Shown here: in pieces, positions 28,268 to 37,610 of the stretch
Layout: each line of letters starts with the position of its first letter
Position numbering within the stretch: position 1 is the stretch's first letter
Origin: Chloroflexota bacterium
GTDB taxonomy: Bacteria; Chloroflexota; Anaerolineae; Anaerolineales; UBA11858
Assembly: GCA_011039385.1 (NCBI GenBank)
Contig: DRBO01000158.1
Span: 1-41,919 of the forward strand
Reading direction: 5' to 3'
Length of the DNA: 41,919 nucleotides
Made by a program: the position numbers and the translations under genes
Notes under the pieces: model-generated
What the model saw: only the letters and a program-made list of their open reading frames with translations
What the model was told of the DNA's origin: nothing
Databases searched by the model: none

Positions 28268-28726
28268 CTAGTCCGTGGTTTTCTTTGGCTTTAATTCTGG
28301 CAGTGAAGCCCGTTCTTCGTCCGGGCTCTGTTCAGCGGATCCTTCCGGGATTTCTTCCTCTTCCATCTGGATCTTGCCGCGCAAATAGGCGCCCTCTTCA
28401 GTGGAGAACTTCACCGTAGTGACGTCTCCCCACACCCGTCCTGTGCTCCTGATCTCCACCTTTTTGGCCTGAATGTTGCTGCGTACAGCCCCGGCCACAA
28501 TGACTGTATCCGCCTTGATCAAATCGCTTTCCACCCGTCCCTTTTGATCGACAATGATCAAGCCGTCCAGATCGATCAATCCTTCACACAACCCTTCGAT
28601 GCGGATCCCGCCGGATCCGCTGATTTCCCCTTTCCAGCTTGACCCCTCGCCAAGGATGGAAGTTATCCGGGTTTTCAGGGGGATTGGTTCTAAGTTGGGG
28701 GAAGGTTCTTCTTTTTTTCTGAACAT
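28268..28726 (-). CDS. Bactofilin (polymer-forming cytoskeletal protein)
   Basis: SILGEGSSWKGEISGSGGIRIEGLCEGLIDLDGLIIVDQKGRVESDLIKADTVIVAGAVRSNIQAKKVEIRSTGRVWGDV. Confidence 0.93.
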   Translation of the reverse strand: MFRKKEEPSPNLEPIPLKTRITSILGEGSSWKGEISGSGGIRIEGLCEGLIDLDGLIIVDQKGRVESDLIKADTVIVAGAVRSNIQAKKVEIRSTGRVWGDVTTVKFSTEEGAYLRGKIQMEEEEIPEGSAEQSPDEERASLPELKPKKTTD

Positions 28727-28742
28727 AGATACTCCATAACCG

Positions 28743-29336
28743 CTACACACCTCTCAGGTGCTGATGATTTACCATGAACCGCCAGGCTTTGCTCTGCCAG
28801 GGCTCAGGGACGGATTCCAACCCTACCCGCGGTCCGGCTTGTATGGTCTCGGGCGAAATGACTTTCCCCTGGGTGATATAAAGGGGGCCAGCAGCCGAGC
28901 AGATATTCGAGCCGTTCAAATCCCCTTTAATATTTAACGCCCGGCAGAGCTTCCCCGGACCATCTGTCCAGGTCTTTCTGATCTGTCCTGTCCGGCGTTC
29001 AGCAATGATCTCAAGCCCTTCCAGGGGTTCTATGGCTCGAATTAACACCGCCCCCGGGTTCCCATCTCCTTCGGTCACAATATTCAACATCCAATACATC
29101 CCATAGATCAAATACACATAAGCTTTCCCGGCCGGTCCATACATGATCTCCGTGCGAGGAGTCCTTCCTGCCCGGCAATGGCAGGCCAGGTCCTCTTCTC
29201 CACGGTAAGCCTCGGTCTCAATGATCACTCCGGAGATCCGATTCTTCCCTTCCCTGCGGACCAGCTTTTTCCCGATCAAATCCCTGGCGACCTCAACTGT
29301 ATCCCGGGCGTAAAATGTTACTGGCAGTGGTTCCAT
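28743..29336 (-). CDS. DNA-3-methyladenine glycosylase (AAG/MPG family)
   Basis: ARDLIGKKLVRR, GVIIETEAYRGEEDLACHCRAGRTPRTEIMYGPAGKAYVYLIYGMYWMLNIV. Confidence 0.95.
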   Translation of the reverse strand: MEPLPVTFYARDTVEVARDLIGKKLVRREGKNRISGVIIETEAYRGEEDLACHCRAGRTPRTEIMYGPAGKAYVYLIYGMYWMLNIVTEGDGNPGAVLIRAIEPLEGLEIIAERRTGQIRKTWTDGPGKLCRALNIKGDLNGSNICSAAGPLYITQGKVISPETIQAGPRVGLESVPEPWQSKAWRFMVNHQHLRGV

Positions 29337-29409
29337 GGTAGAGATATTTTACAACACTGTCCGGGAATTGCAGCTCAGAAAAACGAAACCAGCCTGTCCA
29401 ACAAGGAAC

Positions 29410-30342
29410 CTATTTCTCGGTTTGAAATCGTTGATCCAATTCCAGGGTGCATGCCAATCCTTCGGCAAGTGAATAACGGGGCTGATAATCAAGCAAGGCT
29501 CCCGCCCGGGTGATATCCGCCCGCATCCTGTTTACGCCCCCGCTGGCTTTGTGGTTGTAAACGACCTCTGTTTTAGCTCCGGTGACCTCAATGACGCTGT
29601 TTGCCAGCTCAAGGACGCTATGCTCCCGGCCGCTGCCGATATTGATCGTTTTGCCATCCACGTCCGCGGCGCTGCCGGCTCTGGCCAGAGCTGAAATCAC
29701 ATCATCCAAATAGACAAAATCCCGGGTCTGGGTCCCGCTGTTGTGTATGACCAGGCTGCCACCTTTTACCGCCTGTCTCAGAAAATTGGGGATCACCGGG
29801 GGATGGTCAGCCGGTAGATGCTGTCCCGGGCCGTAGGCGTTAAAGATCCGCAGGGTCACCGTTTCAATGTCCCACAGGCTTCCGATGGTCTTGATATAAT
29901 ATTCCGCCGAGAGCTTGGAAACCGCATAAGGAGAATCAGGTGCGGGCACCATTTCCTCATGCAGGGGCTGGGCGACTTGCGCACCATACACCGCGCCCGA
30001 GGACGTGAAGACAACCCGCTTGACCCCCACATCGCGCATGGCTTCCATCACGCTCACCGTTCCACCCACATTGGTGCTGTTGTACTCCCGAGGATAAAGG
30101 ATAGACTCCTGGACCGCCACTCTAGCAGCCAGGTGATAGACGCATTCCACCCCCTGGAGCAGGGTCCAGAGTTTGGGACGGTCAAGCATATCACCCAGTT
30201 CAAATTGAACGCCTTCAGGAATGGCTTCTTCCAACCCGGTCGAGAGATCATCCAGCCCCAACACCTGGTGCCCATCCTGAAGTAACTTCGCTGCCAGGGC
30301 GGAGCCTAAAAAGCCAGCCACGCCAGTTATCAATGTTTTCAT
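29410..30342 (-). CDS. NAD-dependent epimerase/dehydratase (extended SDR)
   Basis: MKTLITGVAGFLGSALAAKLL, VYHLAARVAVQESI, SSGAVYG, YAVSKLSAEYY. Confidence 0.93.
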   Translation of the reverse strand: MKTLITGVAGFLGSALAAKLLQDGHQVLGLDDLSTGLEEAIPEGVQFELGDMLDRPKLWTLLQGVECVYHLAARVAVQESILYPREYNSTNVGGTVSVMEAMRDVGVKRVVFTSSGAVYGAQVAQPLHEEMVPAPDSPYAVSKLSAEYYIKTIGSLWDIETVTLRIFNAYGPGQHLPADHPPVIPNFLRQAVKGGSLVIHNSGTQTRDFVYLDDVISALARAGSAADVDGKTINIGSGREHSVLELANSVIEVTGAKTEVVYNHKASGGVNRMRADITRAGALLDYQPRYSLAEGLACTLELDQRFQTEK

Positions 30343-30518
30343 AGGGAAATTTCCAGTCAATACCACCCCAACAGGGAAGGAAATTATAGCACGAGAAGGG
30401 AGGTGTCTCAGAAGTTTATTATAACCAGGCCGCACCAATAATCTTCCGCAATCTTGTCAAGTAAAATAGATTTCCTGTCAGGCAGGGGTTGAATCCGTCT
30501 TCCCCGAACCATAAGTGT

Positions 30519-30527
30519 TGATACAAT
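30519..30527 (+). promoter_or_regulatory. Candidate extended -10 promoter
   Basis: TGATACAAT about 30 nt upstream of the ATG at 30556. Confidence 0.35.
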
Positions 30528-30555
30528 ACCAATAACTACAGAAGACCTTTAGACA

Positions 30556-31050
30556 ATGTCCTCATTTATTTCACGCACGCGCCGCAACCACGGCCTGGAG
30601 CACGCCACACTGAATTTACTAGCTCTGTCCCATCCCGGGAAGTCTTTTGCTGGGCATTCGGATGGAAGCGGTTTCTGGATCCTGGGCAAGATTTCCAGCC
30701 AGGAATTAACCCGGACAATCGAGGATGCCCTGGCAAGGCTGCGGGCAGGCCAGGCCAACCTGGCCATTCACAAGAACTGCGGCACCAATCTGCTGGTCTC
30801 GGGTTTTGCGGCCGGGGTGGCCGGCACGGCAGGTTTAATTGGCGTTGGCCATAAAACCCGCGACAAGATCGAGCGCATCCCTCTCATCACCCTTTTCAGC
30901 GTTGCTGCCCTGCTCCTTTCCCGACCGCTGGGCCCACTGCTGCAGCGTGAGGTCACGGTGAACGCTGATCCGGGAAATCTGCAAATAATCGGTATTACCC
31001 GGCATTCCCTGAATGGAACACCCGCCCACAGGATTCGGACCCAGGCTTGA
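30556..31050 (+). CDS. DUF6391-like membrane protein
   Basis: TRRNHGLEHATLNLLALSHPGKSFAGHSDGSGFWILGKIS...AIHKNCGTNLLVSG resembles the conserved pattern of this uncharacterised family; TM helices follow. Confidence 0.6.
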   Translation: MSSFISRTRRNHGLEHATLNLLALSHPGKSFAGHSDGSGFWILGKISSQELTRTIEDALARLRAGQANLAIHKNCGTNLLVSGFAAGVAGTAGLIGVGHKTRDKIERIPLITLFSVAALLLSRPLGPLLQREVTVNADPGNLQIIGITRHSLNGTPAHRIRTQA

Positions 31051-31051
31051 T

Positions 31052-32035
31052 ATGAGTAATTCCTCTCCTTCCGTTTATCTCTTGCACGGCAATGACGAGT
31101 TCGCTATTCGTAGTTTCCTGGATGAGCGGCTGAAAGCGAGGATGGGGGAATCCTCCGATACCACCATGGACATCACTACTCTGGACGGGCGGACGAAGTC
31201 CCTGGAATCCATCCAGGCAGAAACTCATACTGTGCCCTTCCTCACCAAGAGAAGGATGGTGGTTCTATACCACCCCCTCTCCCTCGCCAAAGGAAAAACC
31301 AAACAGGGGAAATTCCTGGAGCTCCTGGAATCAATCCCCCCTTCCACTGCCCTGGTGTTGATCGAGGACAAGGCCCTGGAAAGAAAGCACTGGCTGCTAA
31401 GCTGGGCCAGGGACCATCCTGACCAAGCCTGGTCCCAGCTGTTCACCCTGCCCAAAGGGGGAGCCATGACCCGCTGGATCCTGGACCAGGCCCACAACCT
31501 GGGTGGTGAGTTCAGCAACTCCGCTGCCCAGCTGTTGGCCAGTTATATCGATGAAGATCCCCGGCTGGCGAAATCCGAAATTACCAAACTGCTCACTTAT
31601 GTGGATTTTTCCAGGGCGGTCAACGAAGAAGATGTACACCTGTTGGTCGCTGACGTGCGCCAGGGAGATGTCTTCGAAATGGTAGATGCCATTGGCTACG
31701 GCGACGGTGAAAAAGCTCTGAACATGCTGCACAGGCTGCTGGAGGAGAGTGAAGCTCTGCCGCTTTTCGGGATGGTCGTGCGCCAATTCCGGCTGCTGAT
31801 CCAGGTCCGCGAACTCCTGGATGAAAATCCTGGCCTGAGTCCCGATGATATGGCCGGGGAGATTGGCGTGCATCCTTACCCGATCAAAAAGATCACCCCC
31901 CAGGCCAAACTTTTCACCCTCCCCCAGCTGAAAAGGATCTACCACCAGCTTTCGGACGTGGACCAGGCCATCAAAACAGGGCAGCTGGGAGATAAACTGG
32001 CCCTGGACTTATTAATCGCATCCCTCACACAATAA
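31052..32035 (+). CDS. holA: DNA polymerase III subunit delta
   Basis: VYLLHGNDEFAIRSFLDERLKARMG, VPFLTKRRMVVLYHPL, QVRELLDENPGLSPDDMAGEIGVHPYPIKKITPQAKLFTLPQLKRIYHQLSDVDQAIKTGQLGDKLALDLLIASL. Confidence 0.93.
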   Translation: MSNSSPSVYLLHGNDEFAIRSFLDERLKARMGESSDTTMDITTLDGRTKSLESIQAETHTVPFLTKRRMVVLYHPLSLAKGKTKQGKFLELLESIPPSTALVLIEDKALERKHWLLSWARDHPDQAWSQLFTLPKGGAMTRWILDQAHNLGGEFSNSAAQLLASYIDEDPRLAKSEITKLLTYVDFSRAVNEEDVHLLVADVRQGDVFEMVDAIGYGDGEKALNMLHRLLEESEALPLFGMVVRQFRLLIQVRELLDENPGLSPDDMAGEIGVHPYPIKKITPQAKLFTLPQLKRIYHQLSDVDQAIKTGQLGDKLALDLLIASLTQ

Positions 32036-32045
32036 AAACAAACCT

Positions 32046-33350
32046 ATGACCCTGTTAGAGCCCATCCCTTCCATCCGGTTAAAGAATGGCTTAGAAATCA
32101 AATTAAAAGAAATCCACACCGCGCCCCTGATCAGCTCCTGGGTATGGTACCGGGTAGGTTCCCGGGATGAGATCCCGGGCATCACGGGGATCTCCCACTG
32201 GGTGGAGCATATGCAGTTCAAGGGGACGGAGAAGTACCCCGCCGAAGTGCGGGAAAAAAACATCGCCCGGGCAGGAGGTACCTGGAACGCCTTCACCTAC
32301 CTGGACTGGACCACCTATTTTGAAACCATGCCGGCGGACAAAATCGACCAGGCCCTGGAAATCGAAGCCGACCGGATGGTGAACAGTATTTACGATCCGG
32401 AAGAAGTCGAATCCGAGCGCACAGTGATCATGTCAGAAAGGCAGGGACGGGAGAACAGTCCCAGCTTCTGGCTCAATGAGGCAATCCACAAGGCTGCCTT
32501 CCAGATCCACTCCTACAGCCATATGATATTGGGGGATATGGTGGATTTGGGAACTATTCAGAGAGAGGATCTCTATCAGCATTACAAAACCTATTACGCG
32601 CCCAGCAATGCGGTGATCTCTATCGCGGGCGATTTTGAGACAGAGAGCATGCTCAAGCGCTTAAAAACGCTTTACAAGGACCTGCCGGAAGGCGCTGATC
32701 CTCCCCGCGTGAACCGGCCGGAACCCACCCAGCGGGGTGAGCACCGGCTGACCGTAGAAGGTCCCGGCGACACCGTCATGGTGGATGTAGCCTACCATGC
32801 CCCGCCAGCCAGCCACGAGGATTTTTTCCCGCTCTTGATCCTGGACAGCATTCTCTCCGGGCCCCAGGGATTGAATATGTTCGGCGGGGGAGGGATTTCC
32901 AACAAGACCTCACGGCTCTATGCCAAACTGGTAGAAGAGGATGAGGTAGCTGTCAGCATCAGCGGTGGAATACCGGCCACGATCGATCCTTATCTGTACA
33001 GCATAAATATGATCGTCCACCCTGCCTCAACGCCAGAAGCCGCCCTGCAATCTCTGGATGGGGAAATCCAGCGGCTGCAGGATTCTCCGCCCAACAAGGA
33101 AGAGCTGGCGCGGGCGGTCAGGCAGAACCGGGCCCTGTTTGCCTACGGAGGAGAAAGCATCACCAACCAGGCCTTCTGGATGGGCTTTTCAGAAATGTTC
33201 GCCAGCTATGACTGGGTGACCGGGTATCTCGGCAACCTGAAAGCGGTGACACCCGGGGATGTCCAGCGTATCGCCCAGAAATATTTACTCCCCAAAAACA
33301 GAATAGTGGGGATCTATCTGCCCCATAACAAGGGAAATAATCACTCATGA
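32046..33350 (+). CDS. M16-family zinc peptidase (catalytic-type)
   Basis: HWVEHMQFKGT carries HxxEH, with downstream E in EVESERTVIMSE. Confidence 0.95.
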   Translation: MTLLEPIPSIRLKNGLEIKLKEIHTAPLISSWVWYRVGSRDEIPGITGISHWVEHMQFKGTEKYPAEVREKNIARAGGTWNAFTYLDWTTYFETMPADKIDQALEIEADRMVNSIYDPEEVESERTVIMSERQGRENSPSFWLNEAIHKAAFQIHSYSHMILGDMVDLGTIQREDLYQHYKTYYAPSNAVISIAGDFETESMLKRLKTLYKDLPEGADPPRVNRPEPTQRGEHRLTVEGPGDTVMVDVAYHAPPASHEDFFPLLILDSILSGPQGLNMFGGGGISNKTSRLYAKLVEEDEVAVSISGGIPATIDPYLYSINMIVHPASTPEAALQSLDGEIQRLQDSPPNKEELARAVRQNRALFAYGGESITNQAFWMGFSEMFASYDWVTGYLGNLKAVTPGDVQRIAQKYLLPKNRIVGIYLPHNKGNNHS

Positions 33351-34642
33351 GCAAGCAGGAATTCGCAGCCTTGAAAACAGAAAGTCTCCCCGGTCCCCAC
33401 GACATCACCCGGACTGAACTTGGGAACGGGATCGTATTATTGGTCCGGCCCAACCACAAATCCCTGTCGGTCGCCATTTCCGGTTTCCTGCAGGCTGGCA
33501 GTCTGTATGACCCTGAACCGAAATTGGGGCTGGCAGATTTCACGGCGACCACCCTGATGCGGGGCACCGCGAACCGGACCTTTGGCGAGATCTACAATGA
33601 ATTGGAATCCATGGGCGCCAGCCTGGGGGTCAGTCCGGGCGCCCACACAGCCGGGTTTGGCGGCAAGTCCCTGGCGGATGATCTGCCGCATCTGCTGGCG
33701 CTGCTGGCAGATGTGTTGATCCATCCGATCTTCCCTAAGAGCGATGTCGAAAAAGTGCGCTCACAGCTGCTGACAGGCCTGGAGTTGCGAGCCCAGGACA
33801 CCGGTGAAATGGCTTCCATGGGATTCGATCAAATCGCTTATGCAGGCCACCCTTATCGACATCCTTCCGATGGCTACCTGGAAACCATTCAGGCAATTAA
33901 ACAAAAGGACCTGGTGGATTTTCACGCCAGGCACTACGGACCCAGGGAGATGGTGATCGTCATCACCGGGGCGGTTAAACCTGAGACAGTCCTGACTTTG
34001 GTGGAAGAGAGCCTGGGTAATTGGTCTAACCCTGACCAGCCTGATGTCTTCCAGGTTCCGGAAGCTGCTCCCCTGGGTGAGACCACTCGGGCCCATCACC
34101 CGATCGAGGAAAAAAGCCAGGCGGATATCGTGCTGGGCGTGGTTGGGCCGCGCCGGAAGTGGGAGGGGTTTTACCCGGCCCTGCTGGGCAACAGCATCCT
34201 GGGCCAATTCGGGATGATGGGCCGGATCGGAGACTCGGTGCGTGTTCAAGCAGGACTGGCCTACTATGCCTACAGTTCCCTGAGCAGCAGCATCGGCCCG
34301 GGGCCGTGGACAATTGCCGCAGGTGTTGCTCCTGAAAACCTGGAAAAAGCCATTGATTTGATCAAAACCGAAATCAAAAAATTCATTGCTGAGCCCGTCA
34401 CTCCCCAGGAACTAGCTGATGTGCAGTCGAACTATATCGGCAGGCTGCCGCTTTCGCTGGAATCCAATAGCGGCGTGGCCTCCGCCCTGCTGACCATGGA
34501 GCGCCACCAGCTGGGATTGGACTACCTGCAGGGATACGAGAAGATGATCCGGGACGTCACCCCGGACTCGATCCTGGAGGCCTCACGAAAGTACCTGGAT
34601 CCTGATCGGCTGGCGATCTCCACCGCGGGGCCACCCTTATGA
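33347..34642 (+). CDS. M16-family peptidase-like partner lacking HxxEH
   Basis: M16 fold pattern (GLADFTATTLMRGTANRTFGEIYNELESMGASLGVSPGAHTAGF) without the zinc motif; ATGA overlap with the upstream gene. Confidence 0.93.
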   Translation: MSKQEFAALKTESLPGPHDITRTELGNGIVLLVRPNHKSLSVAISGFLQAGSLYDPEPKLGLADFTATTLMRGTANRTFGEIYNELESMGASLGVSPGAHTAGFGGKSLADDLPHLLALLADVLIHPIFPKSDVEKVRSQLLTGLELRAQDTGEMASMGFDQIAYAGHPYRHPSDGYLETIQAIKQKDLVDFHARHYGPREMVIVITGAVKPETVLTLVEESLGNWSNPDQPDVFQVPEAAPLGETTRAHHPIEEKSQADIVLGVVGPRRKWEGFYPALLGNSILGQFGMMGRIGDSVRVQAGLAYYAYSSLSSSIGPGPWTIAAGVAPENLEKAIDLIKTEIKKFIAEPVTPQELADVQSNYIGRLPLSLESNSGVASALLTMERHQLGLDYLQGYEKMIRDVTPDSILEASRKYLDPDRLAISTAGPPL

Positions 34643-35019
34643 ACCTGTCCTCCGGCATTGACCTGATTGAGATCGGGCGAATCCAGAAAGCCCTCGAGCG
34701 CCACGGTGAGCGCTTCCTGCAGCGGATCTACACACCGGCCGAAATCCGGGGTGCCCGCGGCAGCGCCCCTGAGCTGGCCGCCCGTTTCGCAGCCAAGGAA
34801 GCAGCCTCCAAAGCCCTGGGGACAGGGATCGGACCTGTGTCCTGGAAGGAAATCGAAACGGTCAATCAACCCTCCGGAAAACCCATCCTGCGCCTCTCCG
34901 GCCGGGCCAAGGCCATCGCTCAGGCGCAGGGTTTTGAGACCTGGTCTGTAAGCCTGACCCACTCCCGCGGCATGGCCGCGGCGGTAGTGATCTGTGTGGG
35001 GGATGCAGTCAACGCCTGA
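34639..35019 (+). CDS. acpS: Holo-[acyl-carrier-protein] synthase
   Basis: SGIDLIEIGRIQKALERHGERFLQRIYTPAEI, ELAARFAAKEAASKALGTGIGPVSWKEIE. Confidence 0.96.
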   Translation: MNLSSGIDLIEIGRIQKALERHGERFLQRIYTPAEIRGARGSAPELAARFAAKEAASKALGTGIGPVSWKEIETVNQPSGKPILRLSGRAKAIAQAQGFETWSVSLTHSRGMAAAVVICVGDAVNA

Positions 35020-35134
35020 CCGGGGACCGGGGGTCGCCGGAGTTTACCCCGAGAGCAGCGAGGGGCAGCCGACCGGGAAAATCGTCTGCCCTATGGATGA
35101 ATTCAACCAGGATGGCAATAATTGAATTAGGGGG

Positions 35135-35488
35135 GAATACAAATTTCAATCTCTATTCGTCTATCAACTCTCTTTGGACTATGTTGATCAAGCATACGAA
35201 CTGATAAAAACGATTCCTGGAAATGAAAGTTTCAATTTGAGTTCATAATTGGTTCGAGCCGCTACCTCTATCACACTCAATATCGAGGAAGGCTCAACAG
35301 GTCAATCTAACAAAGAACAGGCACACTTCTTAAGTTTGGCCATTCGCTCCTCTATAGAAACAGTCGCATGTCTGGATTTGATCCAAAGAAGGCAATCTAT
35401 ATCTTCCGATGACCTTAACACTGCCCGGAAGATCGGTAGAACCCTATTCTATAAACTCACAAGATCCCACAAATCTATAAGAAATTAA
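35135..35488 (+). pseudogene. Degenerate four-helix bundle protein (S23/IVP-like family)
   Basis: One frame reads YKFQSLFVYQLSLDYVDQAYELIKTIPGNESFNLSS*LVRAATSITLNIEEGSTGQSNKEQAHFLSLAIRSSIETVACLDLIQRR... The TAA (35246..35248) falls where family members have Q/R (LTSQLRRAA). No ATG start in frame. Confidence 0.75.
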
Positions 35489-35678
35489 CCGCCCACCTTC
35501 TATCTGCTTCTTACGGTCTCTTTACCCCCCGTCTCCTTACCCCCGTCCGGCTGCGAAGCAGCCGTTCCTGGCTTCGCGGGGAACCAAGTGTCAAGGCAAA
35601 GTTAAAATATCCTGCAGTTCGCGGGGAACCAGTTGCCTTCCCTGCCCTTTCAAGATAGACTAGGGGATAAGGTTTTCA

Positions 35679-36929
35679 ATGAAAAGAATTAACGAGCAAA
35701 TCACACCCCCAGACCTGAAGGAAATCAGTTTCTTGCGGGAGCTGCCGGAAAAACGGCGCCTGTTCCTGGCTTCCAGGCTGAAAACGCGCCGCTACTCAGC
35801 CGGCACCCGGATCCTAAAACAGGGAACTCGGGGCGGATTTTTGGGAATTTTAGAACGCGGGGAGATCCTGCTGGAGAATCCCGACAGTCAGCCCCGGTCT
35901 CTCCTGCCTGGCGACCATTTCGGGAGCGCCATGCTGCTGTATGATAAATCCAGCGGTTTCACAGTAACTGCCAAAGCCGATACCATCCTATGGGTACTGG
36001 ATAGAAAGGACTGGCTGTCCCCTACAGTCACCCCGCTACCACCCCGAAAACCCCTCCTCAAGCCCAGACAAATCCGGTCCCTGGTGGTGGGATCGATCCT
36101 GGTTGCGGCACTGTCGATGTCGATATTGATCCTCGGCCCCTCCCTGATCGACCGGGTCACAACCACCCTTCCCAAACAGTGGGCTGATTCCGGACGAGCT
36201 GCCTGGGCTGAAAAGTACCTCCAGGTCCTCACCCGCTGGCAGCCGGATTCGGCCTTGAATTTCGGCTACCTGGGAGACATCCTGGTTCTGGAAGGACAGG
36301 ACCAGGAAGCCATGCAGGCTTACCAACAGGCCCTTGAGCTGGACGAATACCTGCCCTGGATCCACAACAACCTGGGTGTTTTGCTCCTGAAGGGGGACCA
36401 GCCAGACCTGGCCGCAGAGCATTTTCAAACAGCCATTGAGCTCAGTCCCCAGAACGTCACTGCCTATGTCAATCTGGGCAGCGCCTACTACGCCCAGGAA
36501 GATTGGGAAGCAGCGGCGGCGGCTTATGGGAATGCCCTCGATCTGGACTTCAGCCTGCAGGATACCAAGGCAGCCTGGGCAGGATTGATCCTTTCTGAAA
36601 GCCGCCTGGTAGAGGCCCGCCTGGTCTGGGAATATGTGCTGCTGGAAAATCCCCGTCATCCCCTGGCACTGCAGGGATTAGGAGTTGTCTCCCTGCTGGA
36701 AGGGGATCCCACCCTGGCAATGATGTACCTGGATGCTGCCCGCTATCTCCAACCCGAGAATCCGGCTCTCTACCTGTACGCCGGTATGGCCCTGGAAGAG
36801 CTGGAAAAGACGGCTGAAGCGGCCGAAGCCTATCAGTATGCAGCCGAAAACGGCACCAATTCCGATCTGGTCAGCCTGGCTGAGGCCCTGCTGGAGGTGG
36901 TTTTAGACCTTCCTGGAGGGGCAAATTAG
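35679..36929 (+). CDS. Cyclic-nucleotide-binding-fold / TM / TPR protein
   Basis: N-terminal cNMP-like jelly roll (GGFLGILERGEILLENPDSQPRSLLPGDHFGSAMLLYDKSSGFTV), one TM (LVVGSILVAALSMSILILGPSLI), then TPRs (AMQAYQQALELDEYLPWIHNNLGVLLLKGDQPDLAAEHFQTAIELSPQNVTAYVNLGSAYY). Confidence 0.88.
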   Translation: MKRINEQITPPDLKEISFLRELPEKRRLFLASRLKTRRYSAGTRILKQGTRGGFLGILERGEILLENPDSQPRSLLPGDHFGSAMLLYDKSSGFTVTAKADTILWVLDRKDWLSPTVTPLPPRKPLLKPRQIRSLVVGSILVAALSMSILILGPSLIDRVTTTLPKQWADSGRAAWAEKYLQVLTRWQPDSALNFGYLGDILVLEGQDQEAMQAYQQALELDEYLPWIHNNLGVLLLKGDQPDLAAEHFQTAIELSPQNVTAYVNLGSAYYAQEDWEAAAAAYGNALDLDFSLQDTKAAWAGLILSESRLVEARLVWEYVLLENPRHPLALQGLGVVSLLEGDPTLAMMYLDAARYLQPENPALYLYAGMALEELEKTAEAAEAYQYAAENGTNSDLVSLAEALLEVVLDLPGGAN

Positions 36930-36983
36930 CCCTAAAAGCCCTACCTTTCAGGGATGTTGAGTGATTTTTTAAGAAAATCCAGC

Positions 36984-36989
36984 TATAAT
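36984..36989 (+). promoter_or_regulatory. Candidate -10 box for the sortase-substrate gene
   Basis: TATAAT with a weak -35 (GTGATT, 17-bp spacer) and AAAGGAGAG SD before the ATG at 37022. Confidence 0.4.
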
Positions 36990-37021
36990 CATAGCAATTG
37001 AAGTAAAAGGAGAGTGCAGGC

Positions 37022-37453
37022 ATGAAAAAATATCGCATTATCGCTGTTCTTGCCATCATGATCGCGTTATTGATTCCCGGCGCAGTAAACGCAGCTGGAA
37101 CCTTCTACTGCAGCACCAGCGTTGCCGTTGGCGGAACCGGCACCCTGACTGATCCCTGGGCCTGCAGCGATGCTGCCCAGCTGCAGAGTGTGGTCGATGA
37201 TCAAATCTGCGACGTTTACAGTGGGGGTGACCTGTACCAGATCTTCCCCGCTTCCTACCGCTATCACGTCATCACCTGGTACAGCGTGGATGACTGCCGG
37301 ATCACAGCGTCCTATGACTATGCCGGCTATCCTCCCTCCACGGGCGTAGAGATCGGCACGCCGTATATTGTGGGCGGTGTCGCCCTGCTCGGCGCGGGAT
37401 TGGTAGCCGCAGGATTGTTGATTCGCCGCAAGAGAGCGACTGCCGCAGTTTGA
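37022..37453 (+). CDS. Small secreted protein with candidate sortase sorting signal
   Basis: Signal peptide MKKYRIIAVLAIMIALLIPGAVNA; four cysteines after the signal peptide; C-terminal PPSTG-VEIGTPYIVGGVALLGAGLVAAGLLIRRKRATAAV (xPxTG + TM + basic tail). Confidence 0.75.
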   Translation: MKKYRIIAVLAIMIALLIPGAVNAAGTFYCSTSVAVGGTGTLTDPWACSDAAQLQSVVDDQICDVYSGGDLYQIFPASYRYHVITWYSVDDCRITASYDYAGYPPSTGVEIGTPYIVGGVALLGAGLVAAGLLIRRKRATAAV

Positions 37454-37461
37454 ACCTAATT

Positions 37462-37495
37462 CTGCCAGCGTCTGAAACTCAACCGGCGCTGGCAG
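37462..37495 (+). terminator. Candidate hairpin downstream of the secreted-protein gene
   Basis: CTGCCAGCG...CGCTGGCAG 9-bp stem just after the stop codon; no U-tract. Confidence 0.4.
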
Positions 37496-37513
37496 CCTAT
37501 ACTCTGAAATCAC

Positions 37514-37557
37514 CAGGCCCTTCGGGACAGCTCTGACTGTCCCGTAAGGGACTGCCT
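37514..37557. repeat. Long imperfect inverted repeat (hairpin) between the secreted-protein gene and sortase
   Basis: CCCTTCGGGACAG-CTCTGA-CTGTCCCG(T)AAGGG, flanked by CAGGC/GCCTG. Confidence 0.6.
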
Positions 37558-37610
37558 GTTAATGAGAACCCGATGGTCTGGTCCAGGCACTTTATTCCAT
37601 TCCAATTAGC

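Noticed and set aside
35573-35631. Two GCGGGGAACC-containing repeats as a CRISPR remnant
   Set aside because: Only two 14-bp copies, spacing and repeat length do not fit a CRISPR array, and no cas genes are nearby.
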